Positions 45,095 through 54,718 of a DNA stretch of 64,000 nucleotides are shown piece by piece. The DNA is taken from positions 59,214 to 123,213 of the forward strand of contig JANQNU010000059.1 in the NCBI GenBank assembly GCA_028279405.1, in the 5' to 3' direction. The notes under the pieces are model-generated. The model had not been told where the DNA came from. It saw only the letters and a program-made list of their open reading frames with translations, and did no database searches. Position 1 is the first letter of the stretch; every line of letters starts with the position of its first letter. The position numbers were made by a program, and so were the translations under genes. The stretch comes from Phycisphaerae bacterium. GTDB lineage: Bacteria > Planctomycetota > Phycisphaerae > UBA1845 > Fen-1342.

Positions 45095-47938
45095 TTATCC
45101 CTGCGATTGACCGACGGGAGCCTCGTCGCTGGCGGCTTTCGGCGTAATCTTCGGCGACGCGATCACGTCGTAGATCCGCTCCGGAACGAAGTACTGACGG
45201 AACACATCCTGAACCTGCGACGCAGTGACCGCCGAGTACTTTTCATGCACGTCGACCAGGCCCGCGAGCGGATAGCGGTGCAGGACGACGTCACTCATCG
45301 CACGCCACCAGAAAACCGGTTCCTTCATCTGTGTATCGAGATTGTTGTGGATCTGCTTCCTGGCATTCTCGAGCTCTTCGCTCGTCGGGCCGTTTGCGGC
45401 AAATTCCGCGAAGATCCGCTTCACCTCGGCAACCACGTCCTCCGCATAATCCGGCTTGCACGGCGCGCTGACCGAGAAAGTGCTATCGTCGACAAACGCG
45501 TAGTTGCGACCCGCACGGGCGGCGATGCCGTAGACCCAGGCCTTCTCCTCCCGGATTCGCTCGATCAGCCGACTCGTGAGCACGTTCGCCGCCAGACTCA
45601 GGGCCCGGTGTTCGTTCGTGGCGCGTGCATCCGGACCGATGAAACCGACCATCACGTAGGCCTTGTCCGTGGCGCTTGCAACGGGAACGCGGGCCCGGAG
45701 CGGACCACGCTGACGCTTCAACGAACGCAGCTTCCAGAAGTCCTCAGCGCCGCGCTTGGGTAGCGAGCCGACGTACTTAGCAGCCAGCTCGAGCGCGGCT
45801 TCGAGCGGGATCTCGCCTACGATCGCGACCTCGATCGGCGCCGACTGCAGATGGCGGTTCAACCACTCCTGCGCTTGCTCGACAGTGACTTGCTCGTAGC
45901 GCCGGGAATCGAGCGTGTCCGTCCGCGGGTCATCGCCGCTGGTCAATTGACGTACACGCCGACCCGCTTGGAACTCCGGAAAAGCCCCCAATAGCTTGAT
46001 TCCCTGCAGGCGCTGCGAGCGCCACACGGCGAATGCCGGCGGCTCGACCCGGCCCTCGAGCAGCAGCGCGTGCGCGACACGGAATCCGAGTTCGAGATCG
46101 GTCGGCGATCCGCGCAGCCGAAGTGTCAGCGAATCCGGCGCGGACGACCCCGTGACGTTGATGTTGCGACCGGTGAGCATGTCCGTAATTTCGGTCGAGC
46201 CGACGCGCTGCGTCGCCGGCCGGCTGAAGGCGATCGACGCCGCCTCGGAACGCCCCAGCGTCTCACCCTGTTCTTCGAGCGTGGCACCTCCCAGATTGAT
46301 GCTGACGACCACCGTATCCTTCTTGTAGTCCATGAAACGGTGATGCACCGTGACCCCGTTCTCCATGCGGACGGTGGTAATGCCCAGCTCAGGATACGCT
46401 TTCCGGTCGGTGATCCGGCCCGGCTGTGGTTCCTTCGCGATCAACGGCTGCTCTTCGGTCGCTCCAGCAGGAGGCGACACGCGGCGCGCCAGGGCGCTGT
46501 TCATCGCGGCCAGCAGCGTCTCTTCGTCCGGAACGGTGATCGCCGGATCGTCGACGATGTTCAGTGTGATCACGAACTTGTCCGGCGCGAAGTTGCGGTT
46601 GAACGTCTCGGTGACATCCTCGACGCGGATGGTCGGCAGAATCCGGTTGAGCAGATCCAGGCGTTGTTGCGCGGAAAGGATCGGCTCTTCGTCGGTGACC
46701 CGGCGACTGTAGCGCATCAACATGCGGTTTCCGTTGGCAGTCTCCTCCGTCTTCACCCGTCGCGTCGCCGACGCGCGCAGATCGCGTGCCGCGGTTTCGA
46801 GCTCGTGGGCCTGAAATCCATACTCGCGGACACGGTTCAGCTCCTCGACCAGCTCGGTAACCATCTCCTCCCATTGCTCCGGCGTCCCGGTCGCACTGGC
46901 CGCGGCAAGCGTCGCCGTCCGCAACATCCCGGTGATGCTCGCGGCTGCGGTCTGGTAACGCGCCTCGCCACGGGCCTGTCGGTCGCTGTAGCGCCGTGCA
47001 ATAATCCGGTTACCGAGCCGTTCAACGATTCTTTGGCGGTGGGCCTCGACGGTCGTCGTCGGCGGACGGGGCGGCAAGTGGTTATAAATACTTAGCGTGC
47101 AGTATTGGTACTCCGGGTCCTTGGCCACCACCGCGGCCTTCCGGGGCGGGAAGCGCAGGTCCGCGGGGAAGGGTTTGCGCGCCGGCGCCTTGGCCTTCTC
47201 GTCGTTGAACCACTTGCGCACCAGCGGGATCACTTCGTCCGAAGGGCGGTCGCCGACCATGATCACGGTCATTCGTTCCGGCCGATACCAGGTGTTGTAG
47301 TAGTCGATAAACCGATCTCGGTCCGCGTTCTTGATCACGTCGTCGGTGCCGATCGGCATTCGTTGTACAAAATGCGACTCGCCGTAGAGCTTCTTCCAGA
47401 CTTCCTCCTGAAGCCGCATGGCGACGTTGCGCCGGCTGAGCTTCTCGGACAGGATGATTCCCCGTTCCTTCTCGATCTCCTTCTCCGAGAACTGGACACG
47501 GAACATGAAATCGCTCAGCACCTTCAGCGCTTCGTCGATACCACTGAGACTGGTATCCGGCAGGAACAGCATGTATTGCGTCAGGTCGAAACCGGTTGAA
47601 GCGTTCAAGTCTGCCCCGAACTCCATGCCGATGCTCTCAAAGTACGGTACCAGCGTCCCCGGTGGGTAGTGTTGGGTACCGTTGAAGGCCATATGCTCGA
47701 TGAAGTGGGCGAGTCCGCGCTGTTCGTCCGTCTCGTTCAGCGAGCCCGAGGAAAGGTGAACGAGCAGCGCCATTTTGCCAGGCGGATTGCTATGGTGTCG
47801 ATAGATCCAGCGGATGCCGTTGTCGAGCTTGCCGGTCTCGAGGGCCGGGTCGGTTGGCAACTGCTCCGCGAAGGTCGTCGGGAGCGACAGGCTCGCGGCT
47901 GCCAGGAGCATAGCGACCGCGCGATGGTTCAGGATCAT
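45095..47938 (-). CDS. Exported M16 (pitrilysin/insulinase) metallopeptidase
   Basis: A 947-residue secreted or periplasmic zinc protease. The inverted motif HFIEH (His78-Glu81-His82) with a downstream Glu (KERGIILSE) forms the active site; the later half is a second, inactive M16 domain, as in two-domain clamshell enzymes. Start chosen at 47938 (MILNHRAV..., signal peptide LLAAASLSLP), with GAGGAA ten bases upstream; ATG 47956 is an alternative with no ribosome site. Normal length for the long type. Followed by the HIT gene. Substrate unknown. Confidence 0.88.
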   Translation of the reverse strand: MILNHRAVAMLLAAASLSLPTTFAEQLPTDPALETGKLDNGIRWIYRHHSNPPGKMALLVHLSSGSLNETDEQRGLAHFIEHMAFNGTQHYPPGTLVPYFESIGMEFGADLNASTGFDLTQYMLFLPDTSLSGIDEALKVLSDFMFRVQFSEKEIEKERGIILSEKLSRRNVAMRLQEEVWKKLYGESHFVQRMPIGTDDVIKNADRDRFIDYYNTWYRPERMTVIMVGDRPSDEVIPLVRKWFNDEKAKAPARKPFPADLRFPPRKAAVVAKDPEYQYCTLSIYNHLPPRPPTTTVEAHRQRIVERLGNRIIARRYSDRQARGEARYQTAAASITGMLRTATLAAASATGTPEQWEEMVTELVEELNRVREYGFQAHELETAARDLRASATRRVKTEETANGNRMLMRYSRRVTDEEPILSAQQRLDLLNRILPTIRVEDVTETFNRNFAPDKFVITLNIVDDPAITVPDEETLLAAMNSALARRVSPPAGATEEQPLIAKEPQPGRITDRKAYPELGITTVRMENGVTVHHRFMDYKKDTVVVSINLGGATLEEQGETLGRSEAASIAFSRPATQRVGSTEITDMLTGRNINVTGSSAPDSLTLRLRGSPTDLELGFRVAHALLLEGRVEPPAFAVWRSQRLQGIKLLGAFPEFQAGRRVRQLTSGDDPRTDTLDSRRYEQVTVEQAQEWLNRHLQSAPIEVAIVGEIPLEAALELAAKYVGSLPKRGAEDFWKLRSLKRQRGPLRARVPVASATDKAYVMVGFIGPDARATNEHRALSLAANVLTSRLIERIREEKAWVYGIAARAGRNYAFVDDSTFSVSAPCKPDYAEDVVAEVKRIFAEFAANGPTSEELENARKQIHNNLDTQMKEPVFWWRAMSDVVLHRYPLAGLVDVHEKYSAVTASQVQDVFRQYFVPERIYDVIASPKITPKAASDEAPVGQSQG

Positions 47939-48059
47939 GGATGAACGTTTCCTCATGCAAAGGTTACAAATGCGCCCGTTAACGAAAGAAGTATAGGCGC
48001 AAGCCTAGCGTGCTCCAATGCTTGCGATGTCTTCGACTGTTGAATCAAGGAAGTGGAAC

Positions 48060-48305
48060 ATGCAAAAAACGACAAACAACGTCGGTTGGTGGCTGGCGGG
48101 TATCTGCACTTGCGCGCTGCTGGCAGGACTCTGGCCGGGTGCGCGGCAACCCTCGGCGGCTCAGGCCGCCGAGCCGATCGTCGACGCCCGGGTGCAGCGG
48201 ATGGACATGATTGCGGAACTCAAGGGAATCAACAAACGGCTCGAGGTGCTGATCGGCGAAATCAAGCAGCTACGGGCGGATTCGCGCGGCCGGGAGAAAC
48301 GTTGA
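48060..48305 (+). CDS. Small exported or anchored coiled-coil protein
   Basis: An 81-residue product starting at ATG 48060, preceded by AAGGAAG. N-terminal hydrophobic stretch (GWWLAGICTCALLAGLW) as signal or membrane anchor, then a short helical segment with heptad-like spacing (MIAELKGINKRLEVLIGEIKQ). No known family. Probably envelope-anchored helical protein. Confidence 0.6.
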   Translation: MQKTTNNVGWWLAGICTCALLAGLWPGARQPSAAQAAEPIVDARVQRMDMIAELKGINKRLEVLIGEIKQLRADSRGREKR

Positions 48306-48373
48306 GCGGCAGGTCGCGTCTTGCGCGGCTCGGGGCCGATCAGCGCAGCCGGCGGAATCCATGGTTCGTGAGG

Positions 48374-48772
48374 TCAGGAGTCGGATGTCGGCGGCTCGTC
48401 GGTGTCCTGCCCGAACCAGAGTCGATACCCGTTCGGGTCCTCGAGCGCGATTTCCTTCATCTGATAGCCGGTGACGCGCGGGCCGACGACCTCGACGCCG
48501 TTGCCGCGCAACTCCTGCGCGAGCGTCAAAACATCGTCCGCATGGAAGTAGAGAATCAGATCAGCGTGTCCGATGGCCGCAGCCGGTTCCTGCGACACGC
48601 CGTGTTGGGTGAGCATGAGTGACACGCCGTCCCGTTCGATGTTGGCCCAGGTGCGGACGTTGCCGACGACGAAATCGTTGGTGACATTGAAGCCCAGACG
48701 ATCACAATAGAACGCCAGCGAGTGCTCGAGGTCGGTAACGCAGAGCATCGGCGACAGGGTCGTCAACGGCAC
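48374..48772 (-). CDS. VOC-superfamily (glyoxalase/bleomycin-resistance-like) protein
   Basis: A 132-residue VOC domain protein. Start is GTG 48772 because GAGGAGGG lies five bases upstream and the next residues (PLTTLSPMLCVTDLEHSLAFY) begin the fold; the longer frame runs into the next gene. Paired beta-alpha-beta-beta modules with typical DLEHSLAFYCDRLGF and ALEDPNGYRLWFGQ. Members bind a metal ion and act on glyoxals, antibiotics or aromatic diols; activity here unknown. Follows acyP by 71 bases. Confidence 0.85.
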   Translation of the reverse strand: MPLTTLSPMLCVTDLEHSLAFYCDRLGFNVTNDFVVGNVRTWANIERDGVSLMLTQHGVSQEPAAAIGHADLILYFHADDVLTLAQELRGNGVEVVGPRVTGYQMKEIALEDPNGYRLWFGQDTDEPPTSDS

Positions 48773-48843
48773 GAGATCCCTCCTCGTACGGCGGCACACC
48801 CCGGTCGGGGGGGGTAGCACGATCGCGACGATCGGCGCCGGCG

Positions 48844-49137
48844 TCAGTATCGAATCTCGAACACCTGTTCTTCGGACGTGACGCTGCCGGACTCCTTGAA
48901 GTCGATGCTGCGGATGGAATCGCCGAACTCGTGCTGGATCGCGTCCAGTAGGGCCTGCACGTCGGAACGGGCGCCTTGGACTTCCAGTTCGACCGTGCCG
49001 TCCTCGCAATTTCGAACGAAGCCGGTGACCGCGCGATCTTGCGCGAGCTGCAGGGTTGTCGCACGAAATCCGACGCCCTGGACCTGCCCTTCGTAGACGG
49101 CGCGCATACGAATGACGTCCGTGCTTGCATTGATCAT
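48844..49137 (-). CDS. acyP: Acylphosphatase
   Basis: Hydrolyses the carboxyl-phosphate bond of acylphosphates. The 97-residue protein has [11 protein letters not shown] with Arg25 and the VRNCEDGTV segment with Asn43, the two catalytic residues. Overlaps the start of its upstream partner, a lipoprotein gene, by four bases (ATGA at 49134-49137). Assignment firm. Confidence 0.92.
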   Translation of the reverse strand: MINASTDVIRMRAVYEGQVQGVGFRATTLQLAQDRAVTGFVRNCEDGTVELEVQGARSDVQALLDAIQHEFGDSIRSIDFKESGSVTSEEQVFEIRY

Positions 49138-49535
49138 TCGCGTTTCTCCTTTGTGGTCTGATCGGACGCTGGGCGGCGCTGCTTTCGCAAGGTCACGCGA
49201 TGTCGGTCGTACTCGATCGAAAGGGTGCGCAATTTTAGCCGAGCGCTGTAGGCGCGCTTGCCGCCGGCCGCGGGGTAGAGCCGCAGTTTTCGTCCGTTGA
49301 ACGCGAATGTGCCACGTTCCGCGAAATGACGACCTTCGAGCGTCAGGGTCGCGGCATAGGTCCGATCATTGGCAAACGTCAGATCGTTGATGAAGAACAT
49401 TTCGCGGTTGTTCGTGGAGCGTACGCCAACCCAATGCCCGACAATCGCGGTCTGGCAGCCGGTGGCGAACAGCACCACCCACAACATGGCCAGCCAAGGG
49501 CTAAATGATCGAATGGACGAATTGAGGTTGCTCAC
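49134..49535 (-). CDS. Small lipoprotein, unknown function
   Basis: A 133-residue product with signal peptide [14 protein letters not shown] and lipidated Cys27. The mature part is short, basic (many Arg/Lys) and beta-rich-looking ([20 protein letters not shown]), possibly lipocalin-like. Its stop overlaps the acyP start, so it is translationally coupled to acylphosphatase. No named family recognised. Confidence 0.75.
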   Translation of the reverse strand: MSNLNSSIRSFSPWLAMLWVVLFATGCQTAIVGHWVGVRSTNNREMFFINDLTFANDRTYAATLTLEGRHFAERGTFAFNGRKLRLYPAAGGKRAYSARLKLRTLSIEYDRHRVTLRKQRRPASDQTTKEKRE

Positions 49536-49758
49536 GCGTGCCTCTCAGCCGACCGTGCATGACGGCGGTCAAGCGCCTGGCTTCGACGGCAGTATAGGCC
49601 AGTTCTCGTCCGGATGCAGCCTCCCATCGACGGACGTGGGTAGGCAGGCTGAAAGGGTCCGTCGGCGCTCGACGTGTTTTCGGGCATTGCGACGCGGAAA
49701 CCGATTACTATGATGTCTACATGGCTCGTTTCGGCTCGAAGTTCCGCGGAGAATGCGC

Positions 49759-50907
49759 ATGATGTGCCGCTTTGGTTATCGGATGAGGTTACCGCTGCTT
49801 GCAAGCGTGGCGGCGCTGATGGTCGGGTGTATTCCGCAGTCCGGCCAGGACCCGGCCCTGATTGCGGTCGCAACCGACCGGGTAGCGGAAATCGTCGTCA
49901 GCGGAGCCGCGGAACCGTCGGCGCTGGCGTTCGCGGCCGACGGTCGGGTGTTCTACGCCGAGCGATTGACGGGCCAATTGCGGGCGATCGTGGATGGGGT
50001 GCTGCTGGATACGCCGATCGCGACGGTGCCGGCGAACATCGCGGGTGACCGGGGGTTGCTGGGGGTCGCGGTTCATCCGAACTTCGCACAGAACAACCGC
50101 GTCTACGTGTTTTACTCGCGATCGGACACCGGCCGCATCAGCGACCTGCCGAACGCGATCATCGATCACCGGGTCGTGTACTTCGAGCTGGCCGGCAACC
50201 GGGCCGCAGGCGGCGAGGTCTTCGTGGCGTCGATTCCGGCCCAGGACGGAACCAAGCGTGTCGGTGGTCGGTTGGCGTTCCTGGCGGACGGAACGTTGCT
50301 GGTCGGTGTCGGAGACCAGGAAGGCGGCGCCGTTGCACAGGACGCGAGCGTCCTGGCCGGCAAGGTGCTGCGGTACAACGACGATGGTTCGATTCCTTCC
50401 GACAATCCAACTGCCGATTCGCCGATCCTGGCGAGTGGCGTTCGCTTCGCTCGCGGGCTCGGTGTCGATCCACTGAGCCGTGACGGTTTCGTGACGGATC
50501 AGAACCAGAACGGGTTGCACGAATTGAACCGGGTGCGCAGCGGCACCAACCTCGGCTGGCCTGAGGTGGCCGGGATCGCCAAGACGGCAGCGCAGCTGCA
50601 ATTCGCAGCGGACAACCCGAGTTACGCCGACCCGGTATTCGTAACAGGCTCAACCCTGCCTGACGTGGTCGGGGGGACCTTCAATCCAAGCAACCGTTAC
50701 GGCAGCGAGAATCGCAACCAGTTCTTCTACGGCGAATCGAGCAATCGGCGGGTGGTCGTGCTGCGGCTCAACGCGGAGCGGCTGTCTACGTCCACGGAGA
50801 TCTTTGCCAGCGGGTTCCCGTCGGAGATCACCGACGTGCAGTTCACGCCGGCCGGTACGCTCTACGTCGCGACGCGTACGACGATTCTTCGAATCGCACC
50901 GAAGTAG
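49759..50907 (+). CDS. PQQ-dependent sugar dehydrogenase-like lipoprotein
   Basis: A 382-residue six-bladed beta-propeller of the glucose/sorbosone dehydrogenase family, exported as a lipoprotein (signal ending ASVAALMVGC). ATG 49759 is preferred because GGAGA lies six bases upstream; ATG 49753 would put it only two bases away. Family segments include GDRGLLGVAVHPNF, NNRVYVFYSRSD, GRLAFLADGTLLVGVGDQ and RSGTNLGWPEV. The PQQ-binding and active-site His of the true dehydrogenases cannot be confirmed by eye, so it may be an aldose-binding or other quinoprotein relative. Confidence 0.83.
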   Translation: MMCRFGYRMRLPLLASVAALMVGCIPQSGQDPALIAVATDRVAEIVVSGAAEPSALAFAADGRVFYAERLTGQLRAIVDGVLLDTPIATVPANIAGDRGLLGVAVHPNFAQNNRVYVFYSRSDTGRISDLPNAIIDHRVVYFELAGNRAAGGEVFVASIPAQDGTKRVGGRLAFLADGTLLVGVGDQEGGAVAQDASVLAGKVLRYNDDGSIPSDNPTADSPILASGVRFARGLGVDPLSRDGFVTDQNQNGLHELNRVRSGTNLGWPEVAGIAKTAAQLQFAADNPSYADPVFVTGSTLPDVVGGTFNPSNRYGSENRNQFFYGESSNRRVVVLRLNAERLSTSTEIFASGFPSEITDVQFTPAGTLYVATRTTILRIAPK

Positions 50908-50913
50908 GGACGC

Positions 50914-52968
50914 GTGCGGATCCCCGGCTGGCTGCTGCGCTACGAATGGTCGATGGTCGGCGTCGCCGTGTTGATGGCGGCGCTCACGGTCAAGAAAACG
51001 ACCGGCGCTTCGTTGCTCGCTGGCGCCTTCGTCCTGTTCGTCGCCGCCTTCCTTTGGGTATGCCTGTTACGTCAGGCGACCGCGCACTACAGTCGGCTGT
51101 GGCTGGCGAGCGGCGGCGTCTTCATATTCGCTCCAGTCCTCCTGCATCCGCTTTGGTACGCGAATGTCACGGCACCGGTGATCGCTTCACTGCTGGTCGG
51201 CTTGATGGTGATTGCGGTGCTGATCATGACCGTCCGGGGCGCTCCGCCGGAGCCGTTGCCAGCGCGACTACATCGCCCGGGCTGGACGTTCTGGTTGATC
51301 GCGGTGTACGTCGGGACGTGTGTATTGTTGAGCTACTGGTTGCCGGAAGCCGCCGATCGGCTGGTGCCACGGGCCGCAGGCGATTACGTGAAACACCACG
51401 CGGTGCTGCTGGCCCTCGATCAACACGGATTACCGTTGCAGTCGCCTTTCTATGCCGACGAGTCGGCCGGACCATACTATTACTACCATTTCTATTACCT
51501 CGTGCCGGCGGCGCTGCGCAAGCTCTCCCATGGCACCGTCTCGATCGGCGGATGCTTCGCGCTGGCCAGCGCCTGGTTGGCGGTGACCCTGATGGGGCTC
51601 ACGTACGCGCTAACATTTGATCTGTTCAAGTCGCGGAAGGCAGCGCTACTCGCCGCGTGCTGCGTTTCGATTGTCGGCGGTTGGGATGCGATCGCGATCG
51701 CGATTCAGGTTCTGTTCGATCGCCCCCTGGTCGCAATCGGAGATGCCTGGGTGCCGTCGCCCTGGCGCATCCACAACATCGCCACTCAGTTCGTCTGGTG
51801 TCCGCAGCACGTCGCGGCGCTCGTCGCCTTGCTGTGGACCGGCATGTTGCTGCGCGTCTATCCCCATGCGCGATTCTGGATCTTCCTGGCGCCTTTGGTC
51901 GCACTTTCGATCTTCGGCCTGAGCGTATACGTCGCGATGACCGCGTTCCTGGCAGCAGCGATTTACGTTCTCCTGGATCTGGCCGCTGCGCGAACGGTAC
52001 CGCGAGCGCTCGTTCGTCGCGGCGGCGCGATACTCGTGATCGCAGTGCTGGGGATGGCCATGATGTGGCCGCTACTGACCGGGTATCGCGAAATGAGCGC
52101 CCGAATGCCCGGCGAGTTCACAACGTCCTGGGATCGATTCCCGTACGCCGTGCTCGGGCGTCTGGTGCCGGCCGGAGCGCTCGCGAACCTGTTGGACGCG
52201 CCCTGGATTCTGCTGGTGGACCTGGGGGCCGCAGGCCTGGCCTTGATCCTGGTCCGCGGGACCGTCTGGCACCGCATCTGGCACGATCCGGCGGGACGCC
52301 TGCTGCTGCTCGCCGGCGGTCTGGGCGTGCTGGGAACGTTCATCTGGCACAGCACGCTGCACGAGTATGTCTACGGGTTCCGCGTTTGCGTAATGCCGAT
52401 AAATGTGCTCGCGGCCTGCCTCGTCGGCGCGTTGCTGATACCCGAGCATCGGCGAGTGCGCTCGGGCAGACTGTTTGGGGTGGTGTTGGTGCTCGCGCTG
52501 GCGCCGGGGCTCGCGGTCGGCTTCGGCGAGCTGCCGTACATGGCCGTTCGTTCTCGGCTCGAAGCGCCCGCCGAGGATCTGGAGGCATTACGCTACCTGC
52601 GCGAGCAAACGCCGACGGACGCGGTCGTGCAGGGCGGCCCGGTCGAGCGGACAACGCTGGTCGAGCAGGTAGATCGGCATCTGGGGGTCATGGACCCGGA
52701 CAATCCGCACGTACAGGTGTTTACGCCGCGGTCGCTCGAAGCGATGCGCGCCGACCGGGAGGCGGTCACGCGCGCACTTGCAGGCACTGAAGCTGAACCG
52801 GCGTGGCGTGTTTTTCGTAGGATCGGTATCGAGTATGTTCTATTCGGGTCGTCCGAGCGTGAGGCGTTCAGCACAGGGCGGGCGCTCGACGACGGCGCCT
52901 GGTTCGAATGCGTGCATCGCGACTCCGGCGCGCGTGTCTATCGCGTGCTTCCTTTGACGGAAGAGTAG
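50914..52968 (+). CDS. Polytopic membrane protein, possibly GT-C-like
   Basis: A 684-residue protein with about twelve membrane helices and a soluble C-terminal domain of about 140 residues. Start is GTG 50914, six bases after the preceding gene. Features such as LPLQSPFYADESAGPYYYYH after several helices, and a terminal domain (LREQTPTDAVVQGG and GIEYVLFGSSEREAF), resemble large membrane glycosyltransferases of the GT-C class, but no clear catalytic Asp pair is identified. Probably in an operon with the PQQ-like lipoprotein and the next small gene. Function uncertain. Confidence 0.7.
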   Translation: MRIPGWLLRYEWSMVGVAVLMAALTVKKTTGASLLAGAFVLFVAAFLWVCLLRQATAHYSRLWLASGGVFIFAPVLLHPLWYANVTAPVIASLLVGLMVIAVLIMTVRGAPPEPLPARLHRPGWTFWLIAVYVGTCVLLSYWLPEAADRLVPRAAGDYVKHHAVLLALDQHGLPLQSPFYADESAGPYYYYHFYYLVPAALRKLSHGTVSIGGCFALASAWLAVTLMGLTYALTFDLFKSRKAALLAACCVSIVGGWDAIAIAIQVLFDRPLVAIGDAWVPSPWRIHNIATQFVWCPQHVAALVALLWTGMLLRVYPHARFWIFLAPLVALSIFGLSVYVAMTAFLAAAIYVLLDLAAARTVPRALVRRGGAILVIAVLGMAMMWPLLTGYREMSARMPGEFTTSWDRFPYAVLGRLVPAGALANLLDAPWILLVDLGAAGLALILVRGTVWHRIWHDPAGRLLLLAGGLGVLGTFIWHSTLHEYVYGFRVCVMPINVLAACLVGALLIPEHRRVRSGRLFGVVLVLALAPGLAVGFGELPYMAVRSRLEAPAEDLEALRYLREQTPTDAVVQGGPVERTTLVEQVDRHLGVMDPDNPHVQVFTPRSLEAMRADREAVTRALAGTEAEPAWRVFRRIGIEYVLFGSSEREAFSTGRALDDGAWFECVHRDSGARVYRVLPLTEE

Positions 52969-52974
52969 GTCAAC

Positions 52975-53526
52975 ATGAACATTCGCAGTGCGCTGGCACT
53001 CGTGGGGCTGATTGTCGGCGGGGTGGCGACGAGTCACGCGGACGAGCCGATCGTCACGATCGAAGGCGGCATGCAGGACACGGACGATTACTCGTGGGAA
53101 ATCACCAACCACGGTGACAAGCCGATCGTTTATGTCGAATTCCCGCACTTTCACGCCGACCTGTTCACGCCGCCGCGCGGGTGGGAGATCGAGTGCACCT
53201 TTCTAGTCAACGTCGGCGTTCCAGAGAAGCCCGGCATCTGCACGGCGACGGCCACCGACCCGGCGGACGGAATCCAGCCGGGGCGTACGGCGCGGTTCGA
53301 CATGCGCATCGCAAAACTCGAGACCTACCGCGGTGAGGGCGAGGCCAAGCTGCGCTTCAGCGACGGTACGGAAACAATCGTCGGAGGTGTCGAACTTCCG
53401 CGTGGGCTGACGCTCGCCGAGCGGAGCGGACCGGCGCTCGGGTTCGCGGTGGTGGTATTGATCATGATCCTGGTCGGGACGCGCGCCCGAAAGAAACGGG
53501 CGGCGGCTGACGAACCGGGGGATTGA
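52975..53526 (+). CDS. Exported single-pass membrane protein, unknown
   Basis: A 183-residue protein with signal peptide (ALALVGLIVGGVATSHA), a beta-rich extracytoplasmic domain (EITNHGDKPIVYVEFPHFH) and a C-terminal membrane helix (ALGFAVVVLIMILVG) followed by basic residues. Seven bases after the polytopic membrane protein on the same strand. Family not recognised. Confidence 0.75.
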   Translation: MNIRSALALVGLIVGGVATSHADEPIVTIEGGMQDTDDYSWEITNHGDKPIVYVEFPHFHADLFTPPRGWEIECTFLVNVGVPEKPGICTATATDPADGIQPGRTARFDMRIAKLETYRGEGEAKLRFSDGTETIVGGVELPRGLTLAERSGPALGFAVVVLIMILVGTRARKKRAAADEPGD

Positions 53527-53557
53527 ATACTGCTTGGTCGCGGCCGGGTACCCGGTA

Positions 53558-54715
53558 CTATTCCAGTCGCAGTGCCGGATGCAAGACGTGCTGGCCGTAG
53601 TGGTTGGCAAAGTCGACGTACAAACGGGCATCCCGCGGCAATGAATCGGGCAACATCACGCGAAGTCGAGCCGCTGTGCGGTCCGCTGTGAAAACGGGGG
53701 CCATTCCATCGATCCGGACCACCAGCGAGTCCCACATGATCTTCGGCATCCCGGGGGCCGCGCCGGCGCCCCGGTGGGAGAGACCGTCGTACAACCGAAC
53801 GATTACGGACTCGTCGTCACGAACGTTGTTGCCTGCCGGCTCGATTCGGGCGTACGGGAATCCGGACTGAGCCCAACGGGCCAGGCCCAGGAACAAGCCG
53901 TACGCCTCGCGCCGATTGTAAAGTGCGTTGCGCAGCCGCTGCTCCTCGGCGGGGTTGGAATGGAATGACGACTCGGTCAGGACCGCGGGGACCCGCGCCT
54001 TGCGCAGCACTCGAAAGCCCTCATTCGGATAGATGACATAGTCGCTGCGCAGGGCGCATTCGACCTGTCGCTCGAGGCGGAGCGCGTCGTTGAGCCCGAT
54101 TAGCAACTGTCGCGCGGCGCACAAACTCGCCGGTGATGCGTCGGGGAGCCCGTGATAAAACACGAGGCTGTAGTTCACGCTAGGATTCTCGGCCGCATTG
54201 TGGTGAATGGACAGGAACAGGTCCGCCGCCGCTTCGTTGGCAATCCGGGCCCGCTCCTCGAGATCGCTCGTGATCTTCTCGTGCAGGAAGCGGTCGTCGG
54301 TCCGCGTCATGATCACTTCCGCACCGACAGCTTCGAGGAACTCGCGCAGATGGTGCGCGACTCGCAGGTTAACCTCTGCCTCGCGCAGGCCGGTAGGGCC
54401 GCGCTTATAGTTCGGCAGGTGGGCGCGTCCGCCGTGGCCCGGATCGAGCACGATTCGCGCTTCACGCAGATGCCGGGCATAGGGCGGAATCGCAAAATCC
54501 GCCGCGGGCTGCTGGGTCCAAGAGAACGTTCCCGGGTCGGCGTTTGCCGCTTCGGCACTGTTCGCGTCGATCGGGCGCTGGTTGGTCGGGATCGCCGGGC
54601 GGATTTCGCGCATCAGCAGCCATACGAGCATACCCGCCAGGATCGCGACCAGCGCGTGACTGACCAACAGTCGGCGTGACAAGCGATCGCGGAATCTCAG
54701 CCCGGCATCGGCCAT
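53558..54715 (-). CDS. N-acetylmuramoyl-L-alanine amidase (AmiC/Amidase_3 type)
   Basis: A 385-residue zinc amidase splitting the peptide from glycan strands of peptidoglycan. N-terminal membrane helix (about 15-36) anchors it. Catalytic residues: His94 (DPGHGG), Glu112 (GLREAEVN), His171 (SIHHNA) and Glu248 (LTESSFHSN). A C-terminal extension of about 100 residues after the domain is not recognised. Its ATG lies three bases after the tricorn-type protease stop, indicating one transcript. Confidence 0.92.
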   Translation of the reverse strand: MADAGLRFRDRLSRRLLVSHALVAILAGMLVWLLMREIRPAIPTNQRPIDANSAEAANADPGTFSWTQQPAADFAIPPYARHLREARIVLDPGHGGRAHLPNYKRGPTGLREAEVNLRVAHHLREFLEAVGAEVIMTRTDDRFLHEKITSDLEERARIANEAAADLFLSIHHNAAENPSVNYSLVFYHGLPDASPASLCAARQLLIGLNDALRLERQVECALRSDYVIYPNEGFRVLRKARVPAVLTESSFHSNPAEEQRLRNALYNRREAYGLFLGLARWAQSGFPYARIEPAGNNVRDDESVIVRLYDGLSHRGAGAAPGMPKIMWDSLVVRIDGMAPVFTADRTAARLRVMLPDSLPRDARLYVDFANHYGQHVLHPALRLE

Positions 54716-54718
54716 GCG